The notes: generated from the sequence alone by a model not told the origin. A stretch of DNA of 64,000 nucleotides from Paenimyroides baculatum (GCF_008629655.1 NZ_VWSG01000002.1:62001-126000), one strand, 5' to 3'; shown: positions 1 through 8,984, counted from the first letter of the stretch. Numbers and translations: made by a program.

Positions 1-10
1 TAAAAAATAA

Positions 11-40
11 AAAAGCCTCAGATAAATCTGAGGCTTTTTT
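11..40 (-). terminator. Rho-independent terminator after the cysteine desulfurase gene
   Basis: An 8-bp GC-rich stem, GCCTCAGA with TCTGAGGC and a TAAA loop, is flanked by A and T runs on both sides. It lies just past the stop of the minus-strand cysteine desulfurase gene, and its symmetry lets it work in either direction. Confidence 0.85.
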
Positions 41-1163
41 ATATTCCTTTTAAAACATCAATTAAATAATCAATTTCTTCTTGTTTGTTTTCATGACCGA
101 ATGACACACGTAAACTCGGTTTTTTAATTTCAACATCGTCCAAGAATTCGGCTAAAACGTGTGATGGTTTCTGGCTTCCCGATTGACAGGCACTTCCGCG
201 AGAAACGGCAATTCCTTTCATATCTAACTGAAACAACATCATTGCAGCTTTCTCTGGTGAAAATGGTAAACGAATGTTTAACACGTTGTAAAAAGTTGAT
301 CCGTTTCCGTTGAACTGCACATCAGCAAAGCTTTCCTGTAGTTTCGCTTTGCAGTAATCGCGTAATCCGGTAATTTTTGTACGGTCTTTATTTAAATCCT
401 GATACGATAATTCTAACGCTTTTGCCATACCAACAACCTGATGAGGCGCTTCGGTGCCGGCACGCATTCCTTTTTCTTGTTCGCCACCAACGATCAATGG
501 TTTTAAAACATTTTTCTTACGAATAAACACAAATCCTGCGCCTTTTGGACCGTGAAATTTATGTGCTGATGCTACGATAAAATCAATAGGAATTTCATCT
601 AAAGGAATTTCAACTTTTCCTACAGATTGAACGGTATCTGAATGAAACAAAGCATTGTGCTGCTGTGCCAAATCGGCAACTCGTTTTAAATCTAAAATCG
701 TTCCTATTTCATTGTTAACATGCATCAAACTAATTAATGTAGGCTGATTGTCTTTCAACAATTCTTCTAAATGGTTATAGTCGATCTCGCTGTTTGGCAA
801 AACGTTTACATAATCGATCTTTGTACCATATTCTTTCTCCATTTCTTTGATAGAATACAAGGTGCAATGATGTTCCATGCGGGTTGTAATAATACGTTTG
901 ATACCTAAATCACGAACAGAAGAACGAATGATCCAGTTATTACCTTCGGTTCCGCACGATGTAAAAATAATTTCACTTGCCGTTACATTAAACTGCTTTG
1001 CAATGGTTTTGCGCGATGCTTCGATTAATGCTTTTGTATGGCGACCAATTGAATAGGTTGATGAAGGATTTCCGAAATCGTTCGTTAAAATTTTAATCAT
1101 TTCTTCAACTACTTCTGGTCTAACAGATGTGGTAGCCGCATTATCAAAATATATCTGGTTCAT
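39..1163 (-). CDS. Cysteine desulfurase, NifS/IscS-type class V aminotransferase
   Basis: A PLP enzyme that takes sulfur from L-cysteine, giving alanine and an enzyme persulfide for Fe-S clusters or thiolated tRNA. The 374 residues carry the family landmarks: YFDNAATT at 5-12, TSCGTEGNN at 68-76, EHH at 97-99, the PLP lysine in SAHKFHG (Lys202) and the persulfide cysteine in SRGSACQSG (Cys326). It is shorter than IscS (about 404 residues) and no iscU-like scaffold gene is adjacent, so a general or tRNA-thiolation role is as likely as Fe-S assembly. Its ATG overlaps the stop of the upstream rarD-like gene by one base, which suggests co-transcription. Confidence 0.93.
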   Translation of the reverse strand: MNQIYFDNAATTSVRPEVVEEMIKILTNDFGNPSSTYSIGRHTKALIEASRKTIAKQFNVTASEIIFTSCGTEGNNWIIRSSVRDLGIKRIITTRMEHHCTLYSIKEMEKEYGTKIDYVNVLPNSEIDYNHLEELLKDNQPTLISLMHVNNEIGTILDLKRVADLAQQHNALFHSDTVQSVGKVEIPLDEIPIDFIVASAHKFHGPKGAGFVFIRKKNVLKPLIVGGEQEKGMRAGTEAPHQVVGMAKALELSYQDLNKDRTKITGLRDYCKAKLQESFADVQFNGNGSTFYNVLNIRLPFSPEKAAMMLFQLDMKGIAVSRGSACQSGSQKPSHVLAEFLDDVEIKKPSLRVSFGHENKQEEIDYLIDVLKGI

Positions 1164-2062
1164 TACTTTAAAAATTTCTTGGTTAGATTAGTTAAAATTC
1201 GGTAGTTAAAAATAAAAACCGATAGCAAAATTAAGAAATATGAAACAAACTGTAAAGTATTTATGTGTTCTTTATAATAAAAGATTGCCAATAAAAATGC
1301 TATCAACGGATTTATATACAACATTACCCCAACGTTTGATGCCGACGCGCCTTTTAAAGCATACAAATTCATATATAAAGGTGCCAATGTAAACAAGGTT
1401 GCTATTGCTAAAATATACAGGTAAAATGATGGATTTACCGGTACGCTGAAACCGTTTACAAAATAATAAGGTAATGATAGAATGAATATCAGAATAATTT
1501 GAAAAGCGAGTGTGTTTAGCTTGTCAAAATAAATGTTTGATCGTTGTGAGATTAAATAAAAAGCATAAGTAAAAGCTACAACAAAAGCGAAAAACAAGTT
1601 GTTTGAATTGCTTACAAAACAGATTATACAGCCAATTGTACTTATTAAAACTGCAATCCACTGTATTTTTTGAAGCTTTTCTTTTAAGATGATGTTTGCC
1701 AGAAATGTAGTGATAATCGGACAGATTAAATAGGCAAACGATGCAGATTGTACATTAATTTGATTTACCACATAAATAAACAAAAACCAGTTGATACCAA
1801 GCAATAACCCACCAATTGTTGTTAGACCCAAACTTCTTTTTTTGTCTTTTTCGGGAAGTTTTTTAAAGTTTTTAAGATCGTTTAAAAGTATCTTCTTTCT
1901 AAATAAAAGCGTAAAACAAACAATAATAACAGCCGAAAAGGAAATTCTGTAAAACAAAATATCGAATGACGGTACGTAAGAAATAGGTTTTAAAGCCAAA
2001 CTGAAAAAACCCCACAACATAAAAGCACAAAAAGCAATTATGTAATATTTAAAATTTTGCAT
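1163..2062 (-). CDS. rarD: EamA/DMT-superfamily transporter, RarD-like
   Basis: A polytopic inner-membrane protein with about ten hydrophobic segments, as in the drug/metabolite transporter superfamily. The N-terminal run with LWGFF and the FYRISFSA stretch near residue 40 resemble RarD. Substrate is unknown; RarD relatives are annotated as chloramphenicol-sensitive permeases. An upstream in-frame start at 2104 would add 14 residues, but the ATG at 2060-2062 begins directly before the first membrane helix and fits the family better. The stop overlaps the start of the cysteine desulfurase gene. Confidence 0.8.
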   Translation of the reverse strand: MQNFKYYIIAFCAFMLWGFFSLALKPISYVPSFDILFYRISFSAVIIVCFTLLFRKKILLNDLKNFKKLPEKDKKRSLGLTTIGGLLLGINWFLFIYVVNQINVQSASFAYLICPIITTFLANIILKEKLQKIQWIAVLISTIGCIICFVSNSNNLFFAFVVAFTYAFYLISQRSNIYFDKLNTLAFQIILIFILSLPYYFVNGFSVPVNPSFYLYILAIATLFTLAPLYMNLYALKGASASNVGVMLYINPLIAFLLAIFYYKEHINTLQFVSYFLILLSVFIFNYRILTNLTKKFLK

Positions 2063-2109
2063 TGCACAAATAAAAACGCAAATGTAGTTTAGATTTGGGT
2101 ACAAAAAAC

Positions 2110-2137
2110 AATCGCATTGTTAATTTATAATGCGATT
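2110..2137 (-). terminator. Terminator after the sugar transporter gene
   Basis: The inverted repeat AATCGCAT/ATGCGATT is followed on the minus strand by GTTTTTTG. It lies between the sugar transporter stop and the rarD-like gene, separating their transcripts. Confidence 0.7.
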
Positions 2138-2157
2138 TTCAAACAAATTTTTATACC

Positions 2158-3780
2158 TTATTCAATTTCAATATTCTGTTTCTTTAAAATTCTTATCACT
2201 ACAAAAGCAAAAATCAGTAAATAGATAAAGCAAACTAAAGACACGATATACGATGAATGAATACCAATGATATCTGCAATTTTTCCTTGAATAGGTGGAA
2301 TAATTCCACCGCCTAAAATCATCATTACCAAAAATGCCGATCCTTGTGCTGTGTATTTTCCTAATCCCATTAAACTTAAATTATAAATTGCCGGCCACAT
2401 AATACTGCACGCCAATCCGCCACATAAAAAGGCATAAATAGCGGTTTTCCCTGTAGTATTTAAGCCAACAATTAATGCAATGATTCCGAACAAACTAAAA
2501 ACCATTAATGTTTTTGCAGGTGCATTTTTTGTTAAGATAATTAATACGATTTGTAAAACAACACAGATAATGAAACCATAGAAATACTGCATATCGTATT
2601 CGGCTAAAATATTGGCTGTTATGATAATACCGAAGGCAATTATTGGAAGAATAACCGTTAAAAGCAATTGTCTGTTTTTTGAAAGATTAAAAGCACTAAC
2701 AGCTCCTGCCCAACGACCAATCATCATACTGCCCCAATACATTGAAATATAAGGTGCAATTTGAGATGAAGATAATCCGCCAAATTCATCAGATTTTAAA
2801 AGCTCGCCTAAATTACTTCCAATACCTACTTCTACTCCAACGTACATAAATATTGCCAACATTCCCAAAACCAATTGCGGATATTTCATTGCACCCCAAC
2901 CTTCTGGTTTTACGGTTGCGCGATTGTAAGCAAAAAGCAGTATCAACAAAACTGCTACAAATGCAAATGAAAGCCACATAACACGTGTATTTTCTAATGA
3001 TTCTTTACTTACTATTTCGACTGTTCCTCTGTAGGTTGAAAAAACAAAACTGAAACAAACCATTAATAAAATGGTCATTAAAACTAATATATTTAGTGCT
3101 TTCGGAGCTTTTTCTATAGGTTCGATACTTTTTCCTTCGGGCAATTTTTTTGAAAAATAAAACAATGCGGCAGCACCAATAAACAATAAGCCGACGCAAA
3201 CATAAAGCAACACTACTTTATCTAAACTCAAAGATTTTATTTGATTCTCGCTCACTGCTGCGGTTGTTCCAAACAATGCAAAAGCAACTACCAACGGACC
3301 AATTGTAGTACCTAACGAATTTATTCCGCCACCCAGATTTACCCTGCTTGCGCCTGTTTTTTCATCGCCCAGTAAAATAGCAAACGGATTTGCCGCTGTT
3401 TGCTGTAACGAAAACCCCAAGGCAACTGTGAACAAACCAATCAGCATTCCGTAATACACATTGGCTTCAACCGCCAAAATCATGGCAACAGCACCAATTG
3501 TAGAAAACAGCAAACCATAAACAATACTGCGTTTGTAACCCCAATAAGTAACTAAATCTTTCCCTTTAACATTACTCAAGGCAAACAAAATCAACGCACC
3601 AATGTAGTAGGCTGTGTAAAAAGCAAAATCGATCAATTGTGATTGAAACTGATCTAAATGGAAATAATCTTTACAAAAAGGAATAAAAATGTTGTTGCCC
3701 GCAGCCATAAATCCCCAAAAAAAGAAAACAACAATTAAGGTATATAATGCCGGATAATTTGTTTTTACAGTATGATTCAT
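2158..3780 (-). CDS. MFS sugar transporter, FucP/glucose-galactose family
   Basis: A 540-residue major facilitator protein predicted to import a sugar by proton symport. The start FFFWGFMAAGNN near residue 20 and the LQQTAANPFAILLG stretch with SRVNLGGG near residues 125-150 are typical of FucP/GluP relatives. There are about 12 or more membrane segments, and a longer hydrophilic stretch near residues 210-225 may be the central cytoplasmic loop. It stands alone with a terminator on its 3' side, so no pathway context indicates the sugar. It is transcribed divergently from the neighbouring lipoprotein gene. Confidence 0.88.
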   Translation of the reverse strand: MNHTVKTNYPALYTLIVVFFFWGFMAAGNNIFIPFCKDYFHLDQFQSQLIDFAFYTAYYIGALILFALSNVKGKDLVTYWGYKRSIVYGLLFSTIGAVAMILAVEANVYYGMLIGLFTVALGFSLQQTAANPFAILLGDEKTGASRVNLGGGINSLGTTIGPLVVAFALFGTTAAVSENQIKSLSLDKVVLLYVCVGLLFIGAAALFYFSKKLPEGKSIEPIEKAPKALNILVLMTILLMVCFSFVFSTYRGTVEIVSKESLENTRVMWLSFAFVAVLLILLFAYNRATVKPEGWGAMKYPQLVLGMLAIFMYVGVEVGIGSNLGELLKSDEFGGLSSSQIAPYISMYWGSMMIGRWAGAVSAFNLSKNRQLLLTVILPIIAFGIIITANILAEYDMQYFYGFIICVVLQIVLIILTKNAPAKTLMVFSLFGIIALIVGLNTTGKTAIYAFLCGGLACSIMWPAIYNLSLMGLGKYTAQGSAFLVMMILGGGIIPPIQGKIADIIGIHSSYIVSLVCFIYLLIFAFVVIRILKKQNIEIE

Positions 3781-3848
3781 ACAAAATGGAATTAAATATC
3801 AAATATAAAAATTTGAAGCAAGATCGGCTATTTTGGTTATAAAAAAGT

Positions 3849-3856
3849 TATTTTTG
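3849..3856 (+). promoter_or_regulatory. Flavobacterial -7 box (TATTTTTG) before the lipoprotein gene
   Basis: Matches the TAnnTTTG consensus of the main Bacteroidota sigma factor and sits 18 bases before the ATG. I do not see a well-placed -33 TTG. Confidence 0.5.
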
Positions 3857-3874
3857 TAGCAAAGTTTGTATTCT

Positions 3875-4798
3875 ATGAAAAAAATAGTTGGCTTGTTTTT
3901 AGTCTCGATAAGTTTAACAGCTTGTGATGATGGTGATTTGGTTTTTGAAAATTTAAATTTTGACGGAAAACAAATTCAAAAATGCCAGGATAATGAGTTG
4001 TATTTTAAAACGAATGACACTGAATTGTTACTGGTAGATTTTTCTAGCACGGTTAACGGTGTTAAAGGATCGGTATTAGATACATTAGCTCCTTTAGACA
4101 TCAAACAAGAGTTGTCAACTACGGGAACTACAAAAATTTATTACCGTACATACGATGCTCCGATTTTGGCAAACGCAATTTGTTCTTTATTAGCACCAGC
4201 AAATCCAAAAGTTACGGCAGAATACACCTCTTTACCTGGTGGAAGAATATTTTACACCCGAACAATGATACCGGCAGTTACCGAAACCGCTGTAAATGTA
4301 AACTATACTTACACCATTAATTTTGAAAATATTACGCTTACTAACGGAACATCGGAAATTAAATATGCTACCCTTCCGTATGGTTCGTATGTTTATGATA
4401 CAAGTAAATTGAATTTCAACTTTACAAACAACTTTAATAATTGCGAGAATACTTTAATTTGTAATAGAAATGATGAGTACATTCAAATAAACTTACCTGC
4501 TGATTTTGTTTTCCCTACAACTAATCAAACTCAAATAGTGAATTTAAATGACACCAACTTATTAAATTATTATATTTTTAAAGAATTTATAACGATTGAT
4601 GAAGGTAATGAATGTGAATTTCCAACTGACACAATTAAAGAAGATTGGCAGGTAACCAATGGATCTTTACAGATTGAAACAAAAGTTATAGGAACAATCA
4701 TAACTCATAATTTAAAGCTATTACAGGCTCAATTTAAGAATGACGAAACTACCTTTAGTGTGACAGATCGAAATTTAGGAACTTACGAACCTCAATAA
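3875..4798 (+). CDS. Hypothetical lipoprotein
   Basis: I do not recognise the family. The protein opens with MKK, a hydrophobic stretch and the lipobox LTAC followed by DDGD, so it should be a signal peptidase II substrate; Asp at +2 and +3 affects sorting in some bacteria. The other roughly 290 residues are hydrophilic and rich in Thr and Asn, consistent with beta structure. A TTG nine bases upstream also opens the frame, but the ATG places the signal sequence correctly. It is a single-gene unit with its own -7 box and terminator. Confidence 0.75.
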   Translation: MKKIVGLFLVSISLTACDDGDLVFENLNFDGKQIQKCQDNELYFKTNDTELLLVDFSSTVNGVKGSVLDTLAPLDIKQELSTTGTTKIYYRTYDAPILANAICSLLAPANPKVTAEYTSLPGGRIFYTRTMIPAVTETAVNVNYTYTINFENITLTNGTSEIKYATLPYGSYVYDTSKLNFNFTNNFNNCENTLICNRNDEYIQINLPADFVFPTTNQTQIVNLNDTNLLNYYIFKEFITIDEGNECEFPTDTIKEDWQVTNGSLQIETKVIGTIITHNLKLLQAQFKNDETTFSVTDRNLGTYEPQ

Positions 4799-4804
4799 AA
4801 CAAC

Positions 4805-4832
4805 AAAATCCGAATTTAAACATTCGGATTTT
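4805..4832. terminator. Bidirectional terminator between convergent genes
   Basis: AAAATCCGAAT and ATTCGGATTTT form an 11-bp stem with a six-base loop between the lipoprotein gene and the minus-strand Smr gene, with A/T runs at both ends. Confidence 0.85.
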
Positions 4833-5379
4833 GCTTTATATATACTTCTGTTGCTCCCAAACCATATTTTCTATAGTTTGCATCCTGATACGATATTTCG
4901 GGATATCTGCCCAACAAATAATCTAATTCTGATTTTAAAACGCCCTCGCCCATTCCGTGTATAAACACAATTTTAGGAATACGGTTTTTAATAGCGAATT
5001 CTAATTGTCCGCGTGCCGTATCAACCTGAATGTTTAAAATATCAAAATTGTTCATGTGTTTAAAACTCTTAACCAGTTTTTCTATATGAAGATCAACTTC
5101 TAAAACAACTTCGTCTTTTTTCGATTTTTTTTCGGAATTTACTTTATGATGATTAACTGTAATCTTCTGTGTTTTTGCCGATTCAATTGCTCCGTAAGTC
5201 GATCCTTGTTTTATAAGTGAATCATCGCCAATTAAAATCAGCTGTTTTAAGGGGTATGCAAGTTCAAAACCATCGCTTGTTAAAATAACGGCCTCGTCGT
5301 TAGCAATTTTTATAACTTTCCCTTTAAAATCTTCGTCTAAAACTTCAACAAAAGTTCCTATATTAATTTCCTTGTTCAT
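4816..5379 (-). CDS. Smr-domain protein (DUF2027/Smr type)
   Basis: Residues 1-60 form a small beta-rich N-terminal domain (GTFVEVLDEDFKGKV). A lysine-rich linker follows, and residues 95-187 form an Smr domain with the EVDLH motif and HGMGEGVL. Smr domains are nuclease or nucleic-acid-binding modules found in MutS2 and in stand-alone proteins; the role of this form is not established. The stop lies inside the shared terminator. The start overlaps the end of the small membrane-protein gene upstream by 17 bases, which suggests co-translation. Confidence 0.85.
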   Translation of the reverse strand: MNKEINIGTFVEVLDEDFKGKVIKIANDEAVILTSDGFELAYPLKQLILIGDDSLIKQGSTYGAIESAKTQKITVNHHKVNSEKKSKKDEVVLEVDLHIEKLVKSFKHMNNFDILNIQVDTARGQLEFAIKNRIPKIVFIHGMGEGVLKSELDYLLGRYPEISYQDANYRKYGLGATEVYIKQNPNV

Positions 5380-5560
5380 TGTTTGTTTGGTTGTTATTTT
5401 TATCGGAATTGCTTGGTGTTTTGTTCATTAAATACATCATTAAAAAGAAAAAAACAAGCACTGCAACTATTTGTATATAGATGTTTGGCTGCGATTTGGT
5501 TTGTTCAACCAGTGCCCAAAACATTAAACCAAATATCGCGATATATATAAGAAATTTCAT
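5363..5560 (-). CDS. Small membrane protein, hypothetical
   Basis: A 65-residue protein with two hydrophobic helices (about residues 2-18 and 27-46) and a polar Asn/Gln-rich tail. No family recognised. Its 3' end overlaps the Smr-domain gene by 17 bases on the same strand. That overlap is the main support for its being a real gene. Confidence 0.6.
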   Translation of the reverse strand: MKFLIYIAIFGLMFWALVEQTKSQPNIYIQIVAVLVFFFLMMYLMNKTPSNSDKNNNQTNNEQGN

Positions 5561-5614
5561 TTTATATTTTTTTCAAAATTAATAAATTTATACATTCGGT
5601 AAAAATTTACGACT

Positions 5615-5893
5615 ATGGAAGAATACATGATACCCTGCATGAACAAAAAACTTTTTGGAGTTGAATGTATGGGTTGCGGTACGCAGCGTGCGGCTTATAT
5701 GGTATCGCAAGGCAATTTTGTTGACGCATTTAAAATGTTTCCGGCAATTTACACCACTATTCTTTTATTTGCATTTATTTTTTTGCATTTTGTTGATAAG
5801 AAACGAAAATATCATAAAATAATAATTTTTTTAGCGATACTAAATGCGGTTATTATGGTATTTGCTTATATTTACAAACATTATAAATTTTAA
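5615..5893 (+). CDS. DUF2752 family membrane protein
   Basis: A 92-residue protein with MIPCMNKKLFGVECMGCGTQRA near the N-terminus: the Cys residues and the GCGxxRA core are the DUF2752 hallmark. Two hydrophobic helices follow. Function is unknown. The 3' end lies 17 bases before the start of the CCC-motif membrane-protein gene, a pairing that I infer to be one transcription unit. Confidence 0.8.
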   Translation: MEEYMIPCMNKKLFGVECMGCGTQRAAYMVSQGNFVDAFKMFPAIYTTILLFAFIFLHFVDKKRKYHKIIIFLAILNAVIMVFAYIYKHYKF

Positions 5894-5909
5894 CAAATTA
5901 AAAAGAACT

Positions 5910-6311
5910 ATGGAAAATTATCAGGATCAGAATCAAACACAAAACTACCAAAATTCTAACTTTAACAACGGAAACGGTAATTTTATGACAACTAACTTAC
6001 CAAACGGAACAGCAGTTCTTATATTGGGTATTGTTTCTATTATTGGATGTTGTTGTTATGGTATTGTTGGGGTAATTTGTGGTATCATCGGTTTAGTTTT
6101 AGCTAAAAAAGATATGGCATTATACAAACAAAACCCAAGTGCTTACAACAATTTTTCCAACCTTAACACTGGTAGAATTTTATGTATTATTGGATTAGTT
6201 TTAAGTGTTATAACATTAATATCAAATATAGTTGTAATTGCTATGTATGGCTTTGATGGAGTTCAAGAGATGCAACAACAATGGATTGAGCAAATGCAAA
6301 ATCAACAATAA
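5910..6311 (+). CDS. CCC-motif membrane protein (DUF4190-like)
   Basis: A 133-residue protein with a polar, Asn/Gln-rich N-terminus (about 35 residues) and two hydrophobic hairpin segments. The first contains the CCC triplet in SIIGCCCYG. The second half ends in a Gln/Met-rich tail. An upstream in-frame start at 5844 lies inside the DUF2752 gene; the ATG at 5910 starts the soluble N-terminus typical of the family. No known function. Confidence 0.78.
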   Translation: MENYQDQNQTQNYQNSNFNNGNGNFMTTNLPNGTAVLILGIVSIIGCCCYGIVGVICGIIGLVLAKKDMALYKQNPSAYNNFSNLNTGRILCIIGLVLSVITLISNIVVIAMYGFDGVQEMQQQWIEQMQNQQ

Positions 6312-6330
6312 TAAAATATAAATAACAAAA

Positions 6331-6362
6331 AAAATCCCGAAGTTTAGACTCCGGGATTTTTT
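6331..6362. terminator. Bidirectional terminator
   Basis: AAAATCCCG pairs with CGGGATTTT, extended inside by AGT/ACT, and the stem is followed by T-rich sequence. It separates the CCC-motif gene from the convergent beta-lactamase-like gene. Confidence 0.8.
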
Positions 6363-6366
6363 GTTT

Positions 6367-7146
6367 TTAATAATTCAACACATCAAAAATCTGTGATATA
6401 ATTAAATTTTTTCTTCTTTCGTAATCATCTAATTCAGTTGTTTCTAACGAAGTGTAAGTTCTTAACGAAAAATAGATTGGCTTGCTTTGCTTTAAATATA
6501 CACCCACTGTCCAATCAATTCTTTTACCTAAATAATTTGTTGTTGCGGTATGTATTGCCAGTTTTTCATCTTTTAATAGCTGGTTGTAAACAAACTGCTG
6601 ACTTTGTTTATTAAAAGGCAGCTTGCCTTCTTTCAACTCTTTCAAAAACAAAATCATAGAATTTGGGTTTGTCAAAGCGGCGTAGTTCCAAAAATACTGT
6701 AATTCGTTGTTTTTTATTTCTTTAAAAAAAGTCGATTTTTTAATATTACTTAAATAACTTTCCTGTGGAAGATAATTCTGTAAACGGTCAAAATACCAGT
6801 CGTTCTTATTCTTTATGGCATCAATTAAATTGGTATCGGCATTCCATTCGGGTTTTCTTTCATCAAAAAAAGATCTTTTAACACCATCCCACATCAATTT
6901 TTCCTTTACATCAATCTTAAAAACTTTTTCTTCTAAACCAACCAAAGCCTGCCATAAATGAAAATGAGCTGCTGCTGGTGTATTCGAAAAAGGTTCCACT
7001 TCGGTACTAAACAACCATTCATCCTTATTCTCGTTGTAAATAACAATGGCGCCGTTAATGTTGTTCGCTTTAAAATAATAATCTAAATAACTTTGAGCCT
7101 GTGTATTAAAAAATCCTAAAAAAAGAAAAAGTAAAACGTATTTCAT
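6367..7146 (-). CDS. Class D beta-lactamase-like protein lacking catalytic residues
   Basis: A 259-residue protein with a signal peptide (cleavage probably after TQAQ, residue 18). It aligns by eye with OXA-type class D enzymes: ALVGLE at 67-72, WDGVKRSF at 86-93 and DWTVGVY at 211-217 match ALIGLE, FKWDG and the WWVGW strand. The active site is gone: STFK is AHFH (60-63), the SxV position reads KND (114-116), the YGN motif is absent and KTG reads ATT (201-203). The length is normal and the frame intact, so it looks like a maintained pseudoenzyme, probably periplasmic. Resistance should not be inferred from the fold. Confidence 0.7.
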   Translation of the reverse strand: MKYVLLFLFLGFFNTQAQSYLDYYFKANNINGAIVIYNENKDEWLFSTEVEPFSNTPAAAHFHLWQALVGLEEKVFKIDVKEKLMWDGVKRSFFDERKPEWNADTNLIDAIKNKNDWYFDRLQNYLPQESYLSNIKKSTFFKEIKNNELQYFWNYAALTNPNSMILFLKELKEGKLPFNKQSQQFVYNQLLKDEKLAIHTATTNYLGKRIDWTVGVYLKQSKPIYFSLRTYTSLETTELDDYERRKNLIISQIFDVLNY

Positions 7147-7229
7147 GTTTATTTTTTTTCAAAAATATAAAAACTAAACCCAACATCTGAATTGTTTTCA
7201 CAAAACATTTCGATCTGATAGAATATTAT

Positions 7230-7237
7230 TACTTTTG
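7230..7237 (+). promoter_or_regulatory. Flavobacterial -7 box (TACTTTTG) before the endonuclease gene
   Basis: A TAnnTTTG match 17 bases before the ATG of the secreted endonuclease gene. Confidence 0.5.
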
Positions 7238-7253
7238 TACATTATTTTTACCC

Positions 7254-8315
7254 ATGAAAAATTTTATCCAAATAATAGTTTGTTTGTTGTTTTCGGCAAC
7301 AAATGCGCAAATACCTACTTACTACCAAACCATTAACTTAAATTTGCAAGGCGAAGTCTTAAAAAATGAGTTAACTACTTTATTAACAACGACTCATACA
7401 TACAATTTGATTTATACACCAGATGTATGGAATGTTTTAAAACAAGCCGATGTTGATCCTAACAATGCAGATAAAGTTTTGCTTTTATACGGTTGGAACG
7501 ATACTGATTTGATCAAAAACAACGATTTAACACGCGACAGAACGGCAAGTTGTCATTCATCGAACTGTGAAGATAAATGGGTTCGCGAACATGTTTTTCC
7601 AAGATCGAAAGGAACACCTAATTTAGAATTTGAAGGTCCGGGTTCTGATGCGCACCATTTACGTGCCGTTGATTACGACCGAAATAATTTAAGAAGCAAC
7701 TTTAAGTTTATTGCAAACCCAACAACGTACATTACTTATTCACGAGTTATTCAGCAAAATGGATCGGAATATTTTTATCCGGGCGATAACTGGAAAGGGG
7801 ATGTTGCCCGAATGGTTATGTATATGTATGTGCGTTACGGTAACCGCTGCCAGCCTGTAAATGTTGGTTTTGGATCTACATCTTTTTCTGTAAATAACGA
7901 TATGCCGAATATTTTTTTACAATGGAATGCAGAAGATCCGGTATCAATACATGAAATCAACCGAAATGAAAAAATTTATGCTGCACAAGGAAACAGAAAT
8001 CCGTTTATTGACAATCCTTATTTAGCAACAAAAATTTGGAACGGACCTGCAGCAGAAAATAAATGGAATGCTTTAAATACCAGTGAAACTGTTTTTAATT
8101 ATACAAAAGTGTATCCTACTTACACCAATGATTTTTTGAATATCGAAACCGATTTAACCGAAACTTCTTATAAAATATATGATCTGTCGGGTAAATTGAT
8201 CAATCAAGATAAAAATCAAACGAAAATAGATGTTTCAAATTATTCAAGTGGTTTGTATATGCTTCACTTTTCTGCAGACAATGTATCAAAAACCTATAAG
8301 TTTATAAAAAAATAA
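7254..8315 (+). CDS. Secreted endonuclease I family nuclease with T9SS sorting tail
   Basis: Signal peptide ends at about residue 18 (ATNAQ). The nuclease core has the family motifs: the catalytic histidine in REHVFPRS (His113), then SDAHHLRAVDYDRNNLRSN near 130-150. The last 70 residues begin near VYPTYTNDFLNIE and end in a basic TYKFIKK, matching the type A C-terminal sorting domain of type IX secretion. It should therefore be exported across both membranes and digest extracellular DNA or RNA. The two cysteines before the core may form a disulfide. It has its own -7 box and appears monocistronic. Confidence 0.87.
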   Translation: MKNFIQIIVCLLFSATNAQIPTYYQTINLNLQGEVLKNELTTLLTTTHTYNLIYTPDVWNVLKQADVDPNNADKVLLLYGWNDTDLIKNNDLTRDRTASCHSSNCEDKWVREHVFPRSKGTPNLEFEGPGSDAHHLRAVDYDRNNLRSNFKFIANPTTYITYSRVIQQNGSEYFYPGDNWKGDVARMVMYMYVRYGNRCQPVNVGFGSTSFSVNNDMPNIFLQWNAEDPVSIHEINRNEKIYAAQGNRNPFIDNPYLATKIWNGPAAENKWNALNTSETVFNYTKVYPTYTNDFLNIETDLTETSYKIYDLSGKLINQDKNQTKIDVSNYSSGLYMLHFSADNVSKTYKFIKK

Positions 8316-8342
8316 ATCTGATTAGATTTCAACTAAAGTTTA

Positions 8343-8981
8343 ATGAAATTCTACCTTTCTTCTTACAAATTCGGAAATGATTATAATGAACTAACAAAAA
8401 TGCTTCCAAAACGAGCAAAAATTGGTCATGTAAATAATTCACGTGATTGGTTAGGTGTAAATGAAGAAAATAAACAAAAATCATTACATGAGTAGATGCT
8501 TTTTCTTGAAAATTTAGGTTTTAAATGTGAACATTTAGATTTGAAGGATTATTTTGGAAAAGAAGAATTTTTAAAGAACAAATTAGATGAGTTGGATGGT
8601 ATTTGGGTTTGCGGCGGAAATACTTTTGTGCTTCGGCAAGCAATGAAGTTGAGTGGTTTTGATACTATTTTTAAATATTTATTAAAGCGAAAAGATTTCT
8701 TTTGGGGCGGCTACAGTGCTGGAATCTGTATTTTGTGCGATTCACTTAAATATATTGATCAAGTTGATGATGCTAATAATTTTCCTTATAAAGAAATCAA
8801 TATTCCAATTTATGAAGGTTTAGGTATTTTCAATTATGCTTTACTTCCTCATTACAAATCAAACCACGAAGAATCTGAACTAATCGAAAAGGAAGTGGAA
8901 CGCTGTATTAAAAACAAATGGCTTTTTAAAGTTTTAAAGGACGGCGAGGTATTTATTTTTGATAATAATTTTGAAAAATAA
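8343..8981 (+). pseudogene. pepE: Peptidase E (S51 family), interrupted by an in-frame amber codon
   Basis: Reading from ATG 8343, the frame encodes a peptidase E-like N-terminus (MKFYLSSYKFGND), then TAG at 8493-8495, then continues in the same frame to 8981. An ATG follows the TAG directly at 8496, so a 161-residue product lacking the first strands could start there. Downstream motifs are intact: GGNTF, the nucleophile in GGYSAGI (Ser125 counted from 8343) and LPHYKSNH with the histidine. The whole frame (212 sense codons) is close to E. coli PepE at 229. A single nonsense substitution is the simplest explanation; sequencing error is possible. Confidence 0.75.
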
Positions 8982-8984
8982 AAA

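Noticed and set aside
3005..3199. Minus-strand open frame inside the sugar transporter gene
   Set aside because: Same strand, other frame, low-quality sequence without start context; a shadow of the transporter.
6367..7146. Functional class D beta-lactamase (resistance gene)
   Set aside because: All nucleophile and general-base residues are replaced, so hydrolysis is very unlikely.
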